Below are positions 36,827 through 45,282 of a stretch of 64,000 bases of DNA, piece after piece (within the stretch, counting starts at the first letter, position 1; each line of letters opens with the position of its first letter). Under the pieces are notes generated by a model. That model was given only the letters and a program-made list of their open reading frames with translations, was not told where the DNA came from and made no database searches. The DNA is from Variovorax sp. PMC12. Lineage in GTDB: Bacteria > Pseudomonadota > Gammaproteobacteria > Burkholderiales > Burkholderiaceae_C. The stretch covers positions 992,001 through 1,056,000 of the forward strand of contig NZ_CP027774.1 in assembly GCF_003019815.1 (NCBI RefSeq), written 5' to 3'. The translations under genes and the position numbers were made by a program.

Positions 36827-38305
36827 TCAGTTGGCCGCCGCGGCCGCGGCGGCATCCAGCCGGCGCGCCGTCGACACTGCGCCCGACCTGCGCGGCGCGA
36901 TGGGCACGAAGCCTCTGGCGTTGCCTCGCATGATGAGCAATGCGACGGTCTCGTCGTCGCCGATGGATTTGATCGCCGCGTCGAACTCGGCCTGTCCCGA
37001 GACGCTCACGTCGTTGACCGCGAGCACCATGTCGCCGAACCTCAGTCCCGCCCGCTGCGCCGAGCCCGAGACGGACTTGACGTAGAGCCCGGGGTCGAGC
37101 AACCCGACGCCCGGCGGACCCTTGCGCTCCGCGAGTTCGAGGCCGAACCGGACCTCGTGCATGTCGGTTCGCCGCGCGACCTGCGGCACGGCGTCCGCCA
37201 CGCCTTGTGCCACCGCCACCTGCACCGGCAGCGCGGATCTGTGGCGCCAGACGTTCAATGCCAGCCGGCTGCCGGGACGGGCCGAGGACACGCGGTTCTG
37301 GATGTCTTCATAGGACATCGGCTGCGCCGCGTCGACGGAAAGGATCACATCCCCGCTGCGAAGGCCCGCGATCTCCGCCGGGCTTGCCGCATCGACACGC
37401 ACGATCAGGGCCCCTGTCGCCGCCGCCAGTCCGAAGGCCGGGGCGAGTTCGTCCGTGAGCGGCTGCGTCCTGGCACCGATCTGTCCCCGTGTGACCTTCC
37501 CTGTCGCGCGAAGTTCTTCGGCGATGCGCATGACCGTATCGATCGGGAGGCTGAACGACAGGCCGATGTAGCCGCCGCCAACGGCGTAGATCATCGAGTT
37601 CATTCCCACGACCTCGCCTCGTTCGTCGAACAGCGGACCGCCCGAATTGCCCGGGTTGAGCGCGACGTCCGTCTGTATGAGCGGCACGCCGCCGCCGCCG
37701 GGCATGTAGCGCGGATTCGCGCTGACCACGCCCGCCGTCACGCTGCGCTCGAATCCGAAGGGCGCGCCCATGGCCGCGACCCATTCGCCCGGGCAGAGCT
37801 TGCCTGTCCGGTCGACGGCCACCGTCGGGAGGTTGCCGCCCGGTATCTTGAGCAGCGCGACATCGGTGCGCCGGTCGAGCCCGACGATCACGGCGTCGAA
37901 GCGATGCCTGTCGGCCGTGGACACGACGACCTGCTGGGCGCCGAGCACGGCATGCGCACTGGTGAGGACATAACCGTCGCGGCTGGTGATGAACCCCGAG
38001 GCCAGGCCACGGCCCGGGGCCTGGTCGAACGGTGCCGGCACGCGCGCCGAGGTGTCGACGGTCGGCCAGTCGTCGCGCTGCCCGATCACGCTCACCCCGA
38101 CGACGGCCGGTGCCTGGCGAGCCGCCGCGGCGGCGAAGTCCACGCCCTGCGACGACGGCTGGGTCCGCTGCGCGCACGCCTGGTCTTGCGACCATGCCAC
38201 ATGGGGCCCGAGCAGCGCGAGCATGCCCAAAACGATTGCGGCGGCGCGGCCGGCCGGCCTGCGCTTCGCGTGGTCGCCACCATCGAAGGCAGGCGGAATC
38301 TTCAT
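36827..38305 (-). CDS. HtrA/DegP-type periplasmic serine protease
   Basis: A 492-residue protease. A signal peptide (about 20-45, ends HVAWSQ) precedes a trypsin-like domain with catalytic His (LTSAHAVLG), Asp (RTDVALLKI) and Ser (NPGNSGGPLF), then two PDZ domains (about 300-390 and 400-480). It degrades or refolds damaged envelope proteins. ATG 38305 is chosen for the signal peptide; a longer frame is open to 38392. It shares a divergent FNR-type box with the flavodoxin/second-protease operon. Confidence 0.9.
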   Translation of the reverse strand: MKIPPAFDGGDHAKRRPAGRAAAIVLGMLALLGPHVAWSQDQACAQRTQPSSQGVDFAAAAARQAPAVVGVSVIGQRDDWPTVDTSARVPAPFDQAPGRGLASGFITSRDGYVLTSAHAVLGAQQVVVSTADRHRFDAVIVGLDRRTDVALLKIPGGNLPTVAVDRTGKLCPGEWVAAMGAPFGFERSVTAGVVSANPRYMPGGGGVPLIQTDVALNPGNSGGPLFDERGEVVGMNSMIYAVGGGYIGLSFSLPIDTVMRIAEELRATGKVTRGQIGARTQPLTDELAPAFGLAAATGALIVRVDAASPAEIAGLRSGDVILSVDAAQPMSYEDIQNRVSSARPGSRLALNVWRHRSALPVQVAVAQGVADAVPQVARRTDMHEVRFGLELAERKGPPGVGLLDPGLYVKSVSGSAQRAGLRFGDMVLAVNDVSVSGQAEFDAAIKSIGDDETVALLIMRGNARGFVPIAPRRSGAVSTARRLDAAAAAAAN

Positions 38306-38369
38306 GACGGTTCTTTCGACGGGGACATTCCCGATGGCCGGATGGTCGCCGCGACGCCTTCGCACCGCC

Positions 38370-38383
38370 TTGCGCCACATCAA
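38370..38383. promoter_or_regulatory. Bidirectional FNR-type box between two protease operons
   Basis: TTGCGCCACATCAA. Centred 32 bases away are the -10 TAAATT on the plus side (start near 38418) and GACCAT on the minus side (start near 38335). Confidence 0.76.
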
Positions 38384-38442
38384 GCCGGCCACGGGCCGCG
38401 ACGCCTAAATTGCCCTCCATGAATGCAGCAGCAGAGGCCAGC

Positions 38443-38970
38443 ATGAACAACGTCCTTGTGATCGTCTATTCCTACACCGGCACCTGCCGCCGTCTTGCCC
38501 AGCTTCTTTGCAGCCAGCAGGGCTGGGAGATGGCCGAAATCCACGACCTGCACCCGAGAAGCGGCGCACTCGGCAACTGGCGCTGCCTGATCGACTCGTT
38601 CTTCCGGCGGATGCCCGCCATCCGCTACGACGGGCCGCCGCCCGGCGACTACAAGGCCGTGGTGCTGATCTCGCCGATCTGGGGCCTCCGGCTGGCCGGC
38701 CCGATGCGCACGTTCGTGGACCACAAGGGTGCCCGCCTGCCCGACGTGGCAATGATCTCCGTCATGGGCGGACGCGGCGCCCCCAACGCCGTGGCCGAAG
38801 TCGGCAAGCGGCTCGGCCGCGCGCCGATCCTGAGCACCGCATTCACCATGCACGAGGTCGACGACGGCAGTTGTGCCGCCCGGCTGCAGGCATTCGGCAC
38901 CGCGGTGCAGAGCGCGGAGGATTCGCGCGCCGTGGTGCGCCCCGCCACCTTGTCGCCCCAGGCGGTCTGA
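38443..38970 (+). CDS. Flavodoxin-family protein
   Basis: A 175-residue FMN-binding flavodoxin-like protein. The phosphate loop is YSYTGTCRR (residues about 9-17), with LISPIWGLRLAGPMRTF as the second FMN loop. ATG 38443 follows GAGG; ATG 38419 lies at the predicted transcription start and is unlikely. It is followed three bases later by the second HtrA-type protease. Probable role is electron transfer or quinone protection in the low-oxygen state. Confidence 0.85.
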   Translation: MNNVLVIVYSYTGTCRRLAQLLCSQQGWEMAEIHDLHPRSGALGNWRCLIDSFFRRMPAIRYDGPPPGDYKAVVLISPIWGLRLAGPMRTFVDHKGARLPDVAMISVMGGRGAPNAVAEVGKRLGRAPILSTAFTMHEVDDGSCAARLQAFGTAVQSAEDSRAVVRPATLSPQAV

Positions 38971-38973
38971 CGC

Positions 38974-40275
38974 ATGCGCTCGCCCGGCGCCATCCGCACG
39001 GCGGCCCTGCTGGCCTGCGGCTGTTTCCTGAGTGCCTGCGCGAGCGGGCCGACGGTGGCGCAGCCCCATGCGTCGACAGCGATAGCGGCTGGCCCTGCCA
39101 CCCCGCCGGCCGCTCTCGATTTCGCGTCCCTCGTGGCCAGTCGCAGGGCGTGGGTGGTCGACATCAGCACGCTGCGCGTCGGGCGCGACGAAAACTCGCA
39201 AGACATCGAACTCGAAATCGCCCCGGAGCGCGACTTCGCCGATCGCCTGGCCTGGCCGCTGCCGACGAGCGCCCGGATCAGCCAGATCCGCGACCTCGCC
39301 TCGGGCCTGATCATCGGCAGCGACGGGCTGATTCTCACGAGCGCCCACGTGGTCGCGAACATCGACGAGGCACAGGTCCAGCTGGATGACGGGCGCCGCT
39401 TCACGGCGAAGGTGGTCGGCGTCGACAAGCGCACCGACGTCGGGCTCCTGAAGATCGATGCGCACGCGTTGCCCGTGGCCGTGATCGGTGACTCCGCGTC
39501 GCTGGCCGCTGGCGACTGGGTCGCCGCGATCAGCTCGCCCTTCGGGTTCCACGGCAGCGTCACGGCCGGTGTCGTCAGCGCCGTGGAACGCGTCATGGGC
39601 GGCGCAGGCGAGATCCCCTTCATCCAGACCGATGTCGCCATCAATCCGGGCAGCTCGGGCAGCCCTCTGCTCAACAGCCGTGGCGAGGTGGTCGGCATCA
39701 ACTCGCTGATCTACAGCGGCAGCGGCGGCTACATGGGCCTGTCCTTCGCGGTGCCGATCAACCTGGCGATGCAGGTTGCGCAGCAGTTGCGCGCGCATGG
39801 CATGGTCCGGCGTGCCTATCTGGGCGCCGAGTTCCAGGAGGTGACGCCAGCGCTGGCCCAGTCCTTCGGCCTGCCTGCGACCACCGGCGCGCTGGTGGTA
39901 CGGGTCGAGAAAGGCAGCCCCGCGGACGCGTCCGGCCTCGCCCAGGGAGATGCAGTGCTGGAGTTCGACGGCAAGCCTCTGGCGCATGTCATCGACCTGC
40001 CGCAGCAGATCGCGCAACGCAAGCCGGGCAGCCGCATGCAGCTGGAGGTGTGGCGCAACGGCAAGAGCCGCCTGCTCCAGGTGTCGCTGGCGGCGCAGCC
40101 CGGGACGCCGGAGACATCCCTCACGAGCGCGGCACCCGAATGGAACGACGGATTGGGCCTGAGCCTGGGTGATCTCTCGCCTGCGCAGCGGCTGCAGCTG
40201 CGCATCGACAGCGGCCTGATCGTGAGGAGGCGGACGGCATTGCGCGCAGCGAAGGGATTCGCGGGGGCGACGTGA
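38974..40275 (+). CDS. Second HtrA-type serine protease, frameshifted in its last PDZ domain
   Basis: As read, 433 residues: lipoprotein signal (LLACGCFLSAC), trypsin-like domain with His (LTSAHVVAN), Asp (RTDVGLLKI) and Ser (NPGSSGSPLL), and one full PDZ domain. A second PDZ begins (LGLSLGDLSPAQ) but the frame turns into an unrelated RRRTALRAAK tail at about 40224. The missing PDZ continues in the -1 frame to a stop at 40433, so one base has probably been lost near GTGAGGAGG. No slippery heptamer is seen. Either a recent mutation or a sequence error. The protease core is intact. Confidence 0.85.
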   Translation: MRSPGAIRTAALLACGCFLSACASGPTVAQPHASTAIAAGPATPPAALDFASLVASRRAWVVDISTLRVGRDENSQDIELEIAPERDFADRLAWPLPTSARISQIRDLASGLIIGSDGLILTSAHVVANIDEAQVQLDDGRRFTAKVVGVDKRTDVGLLKIDAHALPVAVIGDSASLAAGDWVAAISSPFGFHGSVTAGVVSAVERVMGGAGEIPFIQTDVAINPGSSGSPLLNSRGEVVGINSLIYSGSGGYMGLSFAVPINLAMQVAQQLRAHGMVRRAYLGAEFQEVTPALAQSFGLPATTGALVVRVEKGSPADASGLAQGDAVLEFDGKPLAHVIDLPQQIAQRKPGSRMQLEVWRNGKSRLLQVSLAAQPGTPETSLTSAAPEWNDGLGLSLGDLSPAQRLQLRIDSGLIVRRRTALRAAKGFAGAT

Positions 40276-40433
40276 TCGTCGCGCTGAATACCGTGAAGCT
40301 CCATCGCCTGGAGGATTTCAGGCAAGGCCTGTCGCAGCAGCCTGCCGGGGGCATGGTCGCGTTGCTGGTGCTGCGCGACCGGCGGCTCGCTTACCTGGCG
40401 GTGCGCATGCCGGCATCGCGCGGGCGCCCCTGA
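40224..40433 (+). other. Out-of-frame remainder of second PDZ domain
   Basis: Read in the -1 frame relative to the preceding protease, these bases give about 69 residues with PDZ features (GIRGGDVIVALNTVKLHRLE, then VALLVLRDRRLAYLAVRM). They align in order with the second PDZ of the paralogue at 36827 (GLRFGDMVLAVNDVSVSG). The fit shows that the true gene ended at 40433 before the frameshift. Confidence 0.8.
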
Positions 40434-40489
40434 CCCGGCCCGAGCGGAATCGCGGCGGTCTTCTCTTCACTTTTCTGCAAGGACACACC

Positions 40490-40864
40490 ATGAGACATCT
40501 GAACGCAAGCGATCGCCTCGCGATTCGCCAGCAACTCGACCTGCTGAAGGAGCAGGTGCTCGAGGAACTCCGTGCATCGGCGCCTTCGGCGCACCTCATG
40601 CCCGCCGAGGACGCGCACGACGTGAAGACACATGCCGACGAGGCCGAAGCGGAGCGTGCCGCCGACGTGTACATGGCCGAGGTGGAGGTCGACTACGCCA
40701 GGCTCGAAGAAATCGAGCGGGCGCTCGCGCGCATGGAGGACGGTCGCTACGGCATCTGCGAGGACTGCGGCGTGGAAATTCCGCGCGCGCGATTGCTCGC
40801 GCAGCCCACCGCCGTTCGCTGCACTGCATGCCAGACGGCGGCCGAGGCGCGGCATCGGACCTGA
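40490..40864 (+). CDS. DksA/TraR-type zinc-finger protein
   Basis: A 124-residue protein. A coiled coil (about 8-80) with acidic residues precedes a four-Cys zinc finger: C90, C93, C111 and C114 (CEDCG, CTAC). DksA-like proteins enter the RNA polymerase secondary channel and alter transcription with ppGpp. The DxxDxA tip of classic DksA is only partly matched (EDAHDVKTHADEAE). It follows the frameshifted protease by 56 bases and probably belongs to that operon. Confidence 0.88.
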   Translation: MRHLNASDRLAIRQQLDLLKEQVLEELRASAPSAHLMPAEDAHDVKTHADEAEAERAADVYMAEVEVDYARLEEIERALARMEDGRYGICEDCGVEIPRARLLAQPTAVRCTACQTAAEARHRT

Positions 40865-40880
40865 AGGCGCAAGGCCGCCC

Positions 40881-41354
40881 TCATTCGTGATCGTCCTTGC
40901 GGCGGTCCTTCGCCTTCTTCGCTCTCTTTGTCTTCTTGTCCTTTTTCTTTCCGTCGGGCGCATGCACGTCGTCCGCGACCTGCTGGCGGCCGGCGCCATG
41001 GAGCAACGACTTCTTGACATTGCCTGTCGCGGCTTCGTCTCGCGCGTAGCTCACGATGCGGTACACGGAGCGGTTGGCGCCGCCGCAGCCCAGGTTGCAG
41101 ATGACCGTGTCGTTCCTGCTCGCGCTGTCGTTCTCGAAATCGGGGGCCTCGTCTTCGAGCCAGCCGTGGTTCTCGATCGTCGTCTCGATGCGGCACTCGC
41201 GTGGCACCACGATGCCGAGCCTGCGCAGGAATTCGCGCGGCCGTCCCAGGTAGGCGCGGAACTCGGCGGGCGTGCAGGCCCAGAAATGCGCGTTGAAAGG
41301 TTCGGCCCGAATGACTTCGGACCGGGCGGAAAAATCGACGACTCTGGTTGGCAT
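40881..41354 (-). CDS. Unknown protein with Lys-rich tail
   Basis: A 157-residue protein. Residues 1-105 look folded (VDFSARSEVIRAEPFNAHFW, ETTIENHGWLEDEAPDFEND, CNLGCGGANRSVYRIVSYAR). The last 40 residues are very basic (GKKKDKKTKRAKKAKDRRKD), suggesting nucleic-acid or polyanion binding. No family recognised. ATG 41354 follows CGGAG. Divergent from PHA synthase with a shared FNR-type box. Confidence 0.72.
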   Translation of the reverse strand: MPTRVVDFSARSEVIRAEPFNAHFWACTPAEFRAYLGRPREFLRRLGIVVPRECRIETTIENHGWLEDEAPDFENDSASRNDTVICNLGCGGANRSVYRIVSYARDEAATGNVKKSLLHGAGRQQVADDVHAPDGKKKDKKTKRAKKAKDRRKDDHE

Positions 41355-41420
41355 GGGCGGCTCCGGTGGGTGGCCTAGGGGGCGTTCGGCACAGCGTAGG
41401 GGGCAGCTGCCGGCGGCGCA

Positions 41421-41434
41421 TTGACGCGGGTCAA
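41421..41434. promoter_or_regulatory. Bidirectional FNR-type box before PHA synthase and unknown gene
   Basis: TTGACGCGGGTCAA. The -10 TACGCT (minus) and CAGACT (plus) are each centred 32 bases away. The same 14-mer recurs at 59550. Confidence 0.8.
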
Positions 41435-41511
41435 GGCAATCGGCGTGTGCGCCCCGCAGACTCGGCGCCGATGCCCGCAGACCATGCGTGGCGAATTTCC
41501 CAAGGACACCA

Positions 41512-43176
41512 GTGATCCAGGACCACAACGAACTCGACCGGGCCCTCCACGCGGCCTGGGCCGGACTCATCGGCAGCATGTCGCCGGCGGCGCTGCTGCT
41601 GGCGTGGTCCGACTGGGCCATCCATTTCGCGACGCAGCCCGGGCGAAGCTCCGGGGTCCTCTGGCCCCGGCCCGCTCCCGGCGGGCAGCCGCCCGCGCAC
41701 GATCCGCGGCTCAGCGCCGAGGACTGGACGCCATGGCCCTTCGGCACGTACCGCGAAGCCTTCGAAACCACGGGACGCCGCCTGCTCGACCTGGTCCGCG
41801 GTGTGCCGGGCGTGGACCGGCACCATGAGCAGCTGGTGGCCTTCACCGTGCGCCAGTGGCTGGAGATGATGTCGCCCGCCAACATCGCAGCGACCAATCC
41901 ACAGGTGCTGCAACGAACCGCCGCCACGGGCGGCGCGAACCTGCTCGCCGGCGCCGCCCATTGGCTGGAAGACTTCGGGCGCGGCGCCCTCGGGCAACCA
42001 CCGGCCGGCGCGGAGGCGTTCAGGCCCGGGCATGAGGTCGCGGTCACGCCCGGCAAGGTCATCCTGCGCAACGAACTCATCGAGCTCATCCAGTACGCGC
42101 CTGCGACAGCGACGGTGCACGCCGAGCCGGTGCTCGTCGTGAGTGCGTGGATCATGAAGTACTACGTGCTCGACCTTTCTCCGCACAACTCGCTGATCCG
42201 CTACCTGGTCGACCACGGCCACACGGTGTTCGCGGTCTCCTGGAAGAACCCGGACGCGTCGGATGCACAACTCGGCATGGCCGACTATCTCCGGCTCGGC
42301 ATCCGCGCCAGTCTCGACGCCATCGAAGCCGTGCTGCCCCGGCGCCGGGTGCACGCGCTCGGTTATTGCCTGGGCGGCACGCTGATGGCCATTGCCGCGG
42401 CGGCAATGGCCCGCGACCGCAGCGACCGCCTCGCCTCGCTCACGCTGCTGGCCGCCCAGACCGATTTCACCGAGCCCGGGGAGATCGGCCTGTTCATCGA
42501 CGAGAGCCAACTCGCGTTCCTAGAGGACGTCATGTCGCGCCAAGGTTTCCTGAGTTCGGCGCAGATGGCGGCCGCGTTCCAGGCGCTGCGCTCCGGCGAT
42601 CTGCTCTGGGCGCCCATGGTGCGCAACCATTTGCTGGGGGAGCGCGTTCCGATGACCGACCTGATGGCATGGAACGCCGACGGCACGCGCATGCCCTACC
42701 GCATGCACGCCGACTACCTGCGCGGCCTCTTTCTGGAGAACTCGCTGGCCGAAGGCCATTACCTCGTCGACGGAAAGCCGGTGTCGCTGAACGACATCGA
42801 CGTGCCGGTGTTCCTGCTCGGCACCCGCACCGACCATGTGGCGCCGTGGCGCTCGGTCTACAAGTTCAACCTGCTGTGCGATGCGGACACGAGCTTCGTC
42901 CTGACTTCGGGCGGGCACAACGCGGGCATTCTGAGCGAGCCCGGACACGCGCAGCGCAGCCATCGCATGCTGCATCGAAGGAGGAACGGTGCCTATGTTT
43001 CGCCCGACGACTTCCTTCGGGTGTCGAAGGAAATCGACGGCTCATGGTGGCCGGCCTTCCAGCAGTGGCTGGTTTCGCACTCGGGGCCGCGGCGGCGTCC
43101 GCCTGGCATGGGAGCGCCGCGGCATGGCCTGCCCCCACTGTGCGATGCACCGGGCACCTATGTCGCAGCGCGCTGA
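41512..43176 (+). CDS. phaC: Polyhydroxyalkanoate synthase (PhaC-like)
   Basis: A 554-residue PHA synthase. The lipase-like box is GYCLGG with catalytic Cys286; the catalytic Asp lies in GTRTDHVAPW and the His in SGGHNAGIL. It polymerises hydroxyacyl-CoA into storage polyester. The GTG at 41512 has AAGGA six bases before it; GTG 41488 is an alternative. No phaA, phaB or PhaR gene is adjacent, so this is a second, regulon-specific synthase. Phasin-like genes with the same promoter type lie at 14062 and 61267. Confidence 0.92.
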   Translation: MIQDHNELDRALHAAWAGLIGSMSPAALLLAWSDWAIHFATQPGRSSGVLWPRPAPGGQPPAHDPRLSAEDWTPWPFGTYREAFETTGRRLLDLVRGVPGVDRHHEQLVAFTVRQWLEMMSPANIAATNPQVLQRTAATGGANLLAGAAHWLEDFGRGALGQPPAGAEAFRPGHEVAVTPGKVILRNELIELIQYAPATATVHAEPVLVVSAWIMKYYVLDLSPHNSLIRYLVDHGHTVFAVSWKNPDASDAQLGMADYLRLGIRASLDAIEAVLPRRRVHALGYCLGGTLMAIAAAAMARDRSDRLASLTLLAAQTDFTEPGEIGLFIDESQLAFLEDVMSRQGFLSSAQMAAAFQALRSGDLLWAPMVRNHLLGERVPMTDLMAWNADGTRMPYRMHADYLRGLFLENSLAEGHYLVDGKPVSLNDIDVPVFLLGTRTDHVAPWRSVYKFNLLCDADTSFVLTSGGHNAGILSEPGHAQRSHRMLHRRRNGAYVSPDDFLRVSKEIDGSWWPAFQQWLVSHSGPRRRPPGMGAPRHGLPPLCDAPGTYVAAR

Positions 43177-43213
43177 CGAAGACGTTTGACGCTGGTCCGG
43201 ATGTCGATTCGGC

Positions 43214-43933
43214 CTAGTGCTTGTGGCTGCCTGGTGGCGGCGCGGACGATGCCAGGCCTGCCCCGTCCATCAGCACGCCGAAATCGGTCACCGCCGCCTC
43301 GCCGGACACGTAGACCGCCTCGTTGTCCCGGCGCACCAGGCCCCGGCTCTCCATGTCGCGCATGGTCTTGTTGACCACCTCTCTCGAGAGGCCCGCGTAA
43401 GACGCGATCACCGACTGCGAAATCCGCTTGTCGAAGCCGCCGGTGCCGGAAAAAGGCGCCAGATCCGTGAGCTGGTGCAACACGCGGTGCACCACGGCTT
43501 CGGGCGGCAGCGAGGAGATGCGGCGCATCTGGGTGCGCAACATGCTCGTGCGCTTCATTGCCAGCCCCAGCAGACCGAAGACCACCTCGGGGTGACGTGC
43601 GCAAACTTCGCGCATCGCCGCTATCGGCACGAAGTAGACCGCCGAAGGAAGCGCGGCGACCAGCTTGTGCTTGGAGAGGTAGCTGTCCTCCCGGATCGAC
43701 AGGTCGAAGAAGAAGTCCTGGCGTGCGACGAATTCGGTCGTCACATCGAAGCCATCGTCGCGTGCCGGCGTGACGACCCGCAGCAGGCCGCTTGCAACGT
43801 AATAGACCTGATCGGTCGACTCTCCCACATCCAGCAAGGTTTCGTTGCGCTTGTATTCGCGAAGCTCGCTGCACTTGATGAGCGCCTCGCGCTCTGCGGC
43901 CGGCAGGCCCGCAGTCAGGGGATTCAGGTACAT
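43214..43933 (-). CDS. Crp/Fnr-family regulator without iron-sulfur cysteines
   Basis: A 239-residue regulator. A cyclic-nucleotide-like beta-roll (about 20-120) is followed by a long dimer helix and a Crp-type winged helix (ISQSVIASYAGLSREVVNKT). There is no N-terminal Cys cluster, so it is not an oxygen-labile FNR. The recognition helix R-E-V-V-N-K differs from FNR (E-T-V-S-R) and is closer to CRP with Lys for the last Arg. Neither an FNR-type box nor a strong ribosome site precedes it. A longer start at GTG 43972 is possible. Target genes unknown. Confidence 0.85.
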   Translation of the reverse strand: MYLNPLTAGLPAAEREALIKCSELREYKRNETLLDVGESTDQVYYVASGLLRVVTPARDDGFDVTTEFVARQDFFFDLSIREDSYLSKHKLVAALPSAVYFVPIAAMREVCARHPEVVFGLLGLAMKRTSMLRTQMRRISSLPPEAVVHRVLHQLTDLAPFSGTGGFDKRISQSVIASYAGLSREVVNKTMRDMESRGLVRRDNEAVYVSGEAAVTDFGVLMDGAGLASSAPPPGSHKH

Positions 43934-44018
43934 GGACTGATCATGAACGCCCTGTGGCTGAACATCAATCACCCGGATATGGGATTCTCAGCGGCGCGCG
44001 CACGCGCATGTACAGGCC

Positions 44019-44603
44019 CTACAACTCCGGCCCCAGGCCGATGGGCGCAGGCACGATGTTCACGATGCGCGTGAAGAGCGCGTTGTATTCGAGATCCGCC
44101 ACGTGCCCGGTCAGCGGATCCCGGTTCTGCGAGAAGGCCTCGTCCAGGTCGCGCCAGTCGTTCTCGGTCAGCACGCGCTCGGCCAGGGGCAGGATCTCCC
44201 GCTCCTCCAGGGCCATGTGGTTCAGGTAGAAGTCCACATAGTCGTTGACCGCGCTCTCGAAGGCCTCGCGCCGCGGCTCGCCCAGCATCTCGAACGCCAG
44301 CAGCGCATGCTCGACGTTGCGGATCCGGCGCTCGCCCCAGGCATGGTCGCTGTCGAGCCGGTCCATCAGCTCGCGCGACATCGGCGTCCTGGCGCGCAGC
44401 TTGGGGAAAAGCAGGTCGGTTTCCTTGCGGTGATGCCGCTTCTCGGGAAACTCGTCGACGTAGAAGAGCATGGCCCGCAGTGCCGCGAAATCGGGCAGTG
44501 TGCCTTTCTTGCGGTGCTGCTCGAGCAGCATGACGATGGAGCGAAGCATGGCCGCAAGCGCGGCATGCTCCTGGCGAATGATGCGGGTGGTGGCGTGGAT
44601 CAT
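44019..44603 (-). CDS. Hemerythrin HHE-domain protein
   Basis: A 194-residue four-helix protein with likely di-iron ligands: RQEHAAL near 11, EKRHHRKETDLLFP near 55, DSDHAWGERR near 85 and LNHMALEEREILP near 125. It belongs to the HHE group seen in YtfE-like iron and NO-stress proteins, without the ScdA N-terminal domain. ATG 44603 follows AGGAAG. Divergent from a Usp gene; each has its own FNR-type box. Confidence 0.88.
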   Translation of the reverse strand: MIHATTRIIRQEHAALAAMLRSIVMLLEQHRKKGTLPDFAALRAMLFYVDEFPEKRHHRKETDLLFPKLRARTPMSRELMDRLDSDHAWGERRIRNVEHALLAFEMLGEPRREAFESAVNDYVDFYLNHMALEEREILPLAERVLTENDWRDLDEAFSQNRDPLTGHVADLEYNALFTRIVNIVPAPIGLGPEL

Positions 44604-44654
44604 GGGGGCTTCCTGTGCATGCCCGCAGGGTCGCGCGTTCGGCAGTGCGCGGGG

Positions 44655-44668
44655 TTGCTCCAGATCAA
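44655..44668 (-). promoter_or_regulatory. FNR-type box before HHE-domain gene
   Basis: TTGCTCCAGATCAA. GACCCT is centred 32 bases downstream on the minus strand. Confidence 0.62.
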
Positions 44669-44694
44669 GGGCGGGCCCTGGGCGGGCCTCGCGC

Positions 44695-44708
44695 TTGATG
44701 CATGTCAA
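44695..44708 (+). promoter_or_regulatory. FNR-type box before Usp gene
   Basis: TTGATGCATGTCAA. GATACT is centred 31 bases downstream on the plus strand. Its centre is exactly 40 bases from that of the neighbouring box at 44655. Confidence 0.75.
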
Positions 44709-44768
44709 TCCGCGCGGCAGCTCCGTCCGGATACTGAGCCGATCCCATCAGCCCATCGGAGTCTTGCC

Positions 44769-45275
44769 ATGTACCAGAAAATTCTTGTTCCCATCGACGG
44801 CAGTTCCACGTCCGCCCGGGGCCTGGCCGAAGCCATCCGCCTCGCGAAGCTCACCGGCGGACGCCTGCGCCTCGTCCACGTCATCGACGAGCTGTCGTTC
44901 GCACTGGCCATGGATGCCTATTCCGGCTACGCCGGCAACTGGCTCGAGGAACTGCGCAAGGATGCCAGGAAGCTGCTCGAGGACGCGCGCGCCGAAGCCG
45001 CCGCGGCAAGCGTCGCGTCCGACGCCGTGCTGCTCGACAGCTTCAGGGGCGCCGTGCATGACCAGGTGATCGCCGAAGCGGTGTCGTCGAAGGCCGATCT
45101 GATCGTGATCGGGACACACGGCCGGCGTGGAATCGGCCGCTGGGTCATGGGCAGCAGCGCGGAACACATCCTGCGCATGTCGCCGGTGCCGGTGTTGCTG
45201 GTCCGCGCGCCCGAGAGCGCGAAGGCCGAGTCCGAGCACTTCACGCTGCCGAGCGGGATGCTTGCCAGCCAGTGA
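44769..45275 (+). CDS. Universal stress protein, single domain
   Basis: A 168-residue UspA-family protein, ATP-binding type: IVIGTHGRRGIGRWVMGSSAEHIL supplies G-x2-G-x9-G-S near residues 127-145. The N-terminus KILVPIDGSSTSARGLAEA is the conserved first strand and helix. A 20-residue tail after VLLVRAPE is variable. Predicted start of transcription near 44743 gives a 26-base leader. Confidence 0.94.
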   Translation: MYQKILVPIDGSSTSARGLAEAIRLAKLTGGRLRLVHVIDELSFALAMDAYSGYAGNWLEELRKDARKLLEDARAEAAAASVASDAVLLDSFRGAVHDQVIAEAVSSKADLIVIGTHGRRGIGRWVMGSSAEHILRMSPVPVLLVRAPESAKAESEHFTLPSGMLASQ

Positions 45276-45282
45276 TTCGTCG

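Noticed and set aside
40221..40230. Programmed -1 ribosomal frameshift in the second protease
   Set aside because: No slippery heptamer and no obvious downstream structure; a one-base deletion or sequencing error explains it more simply.
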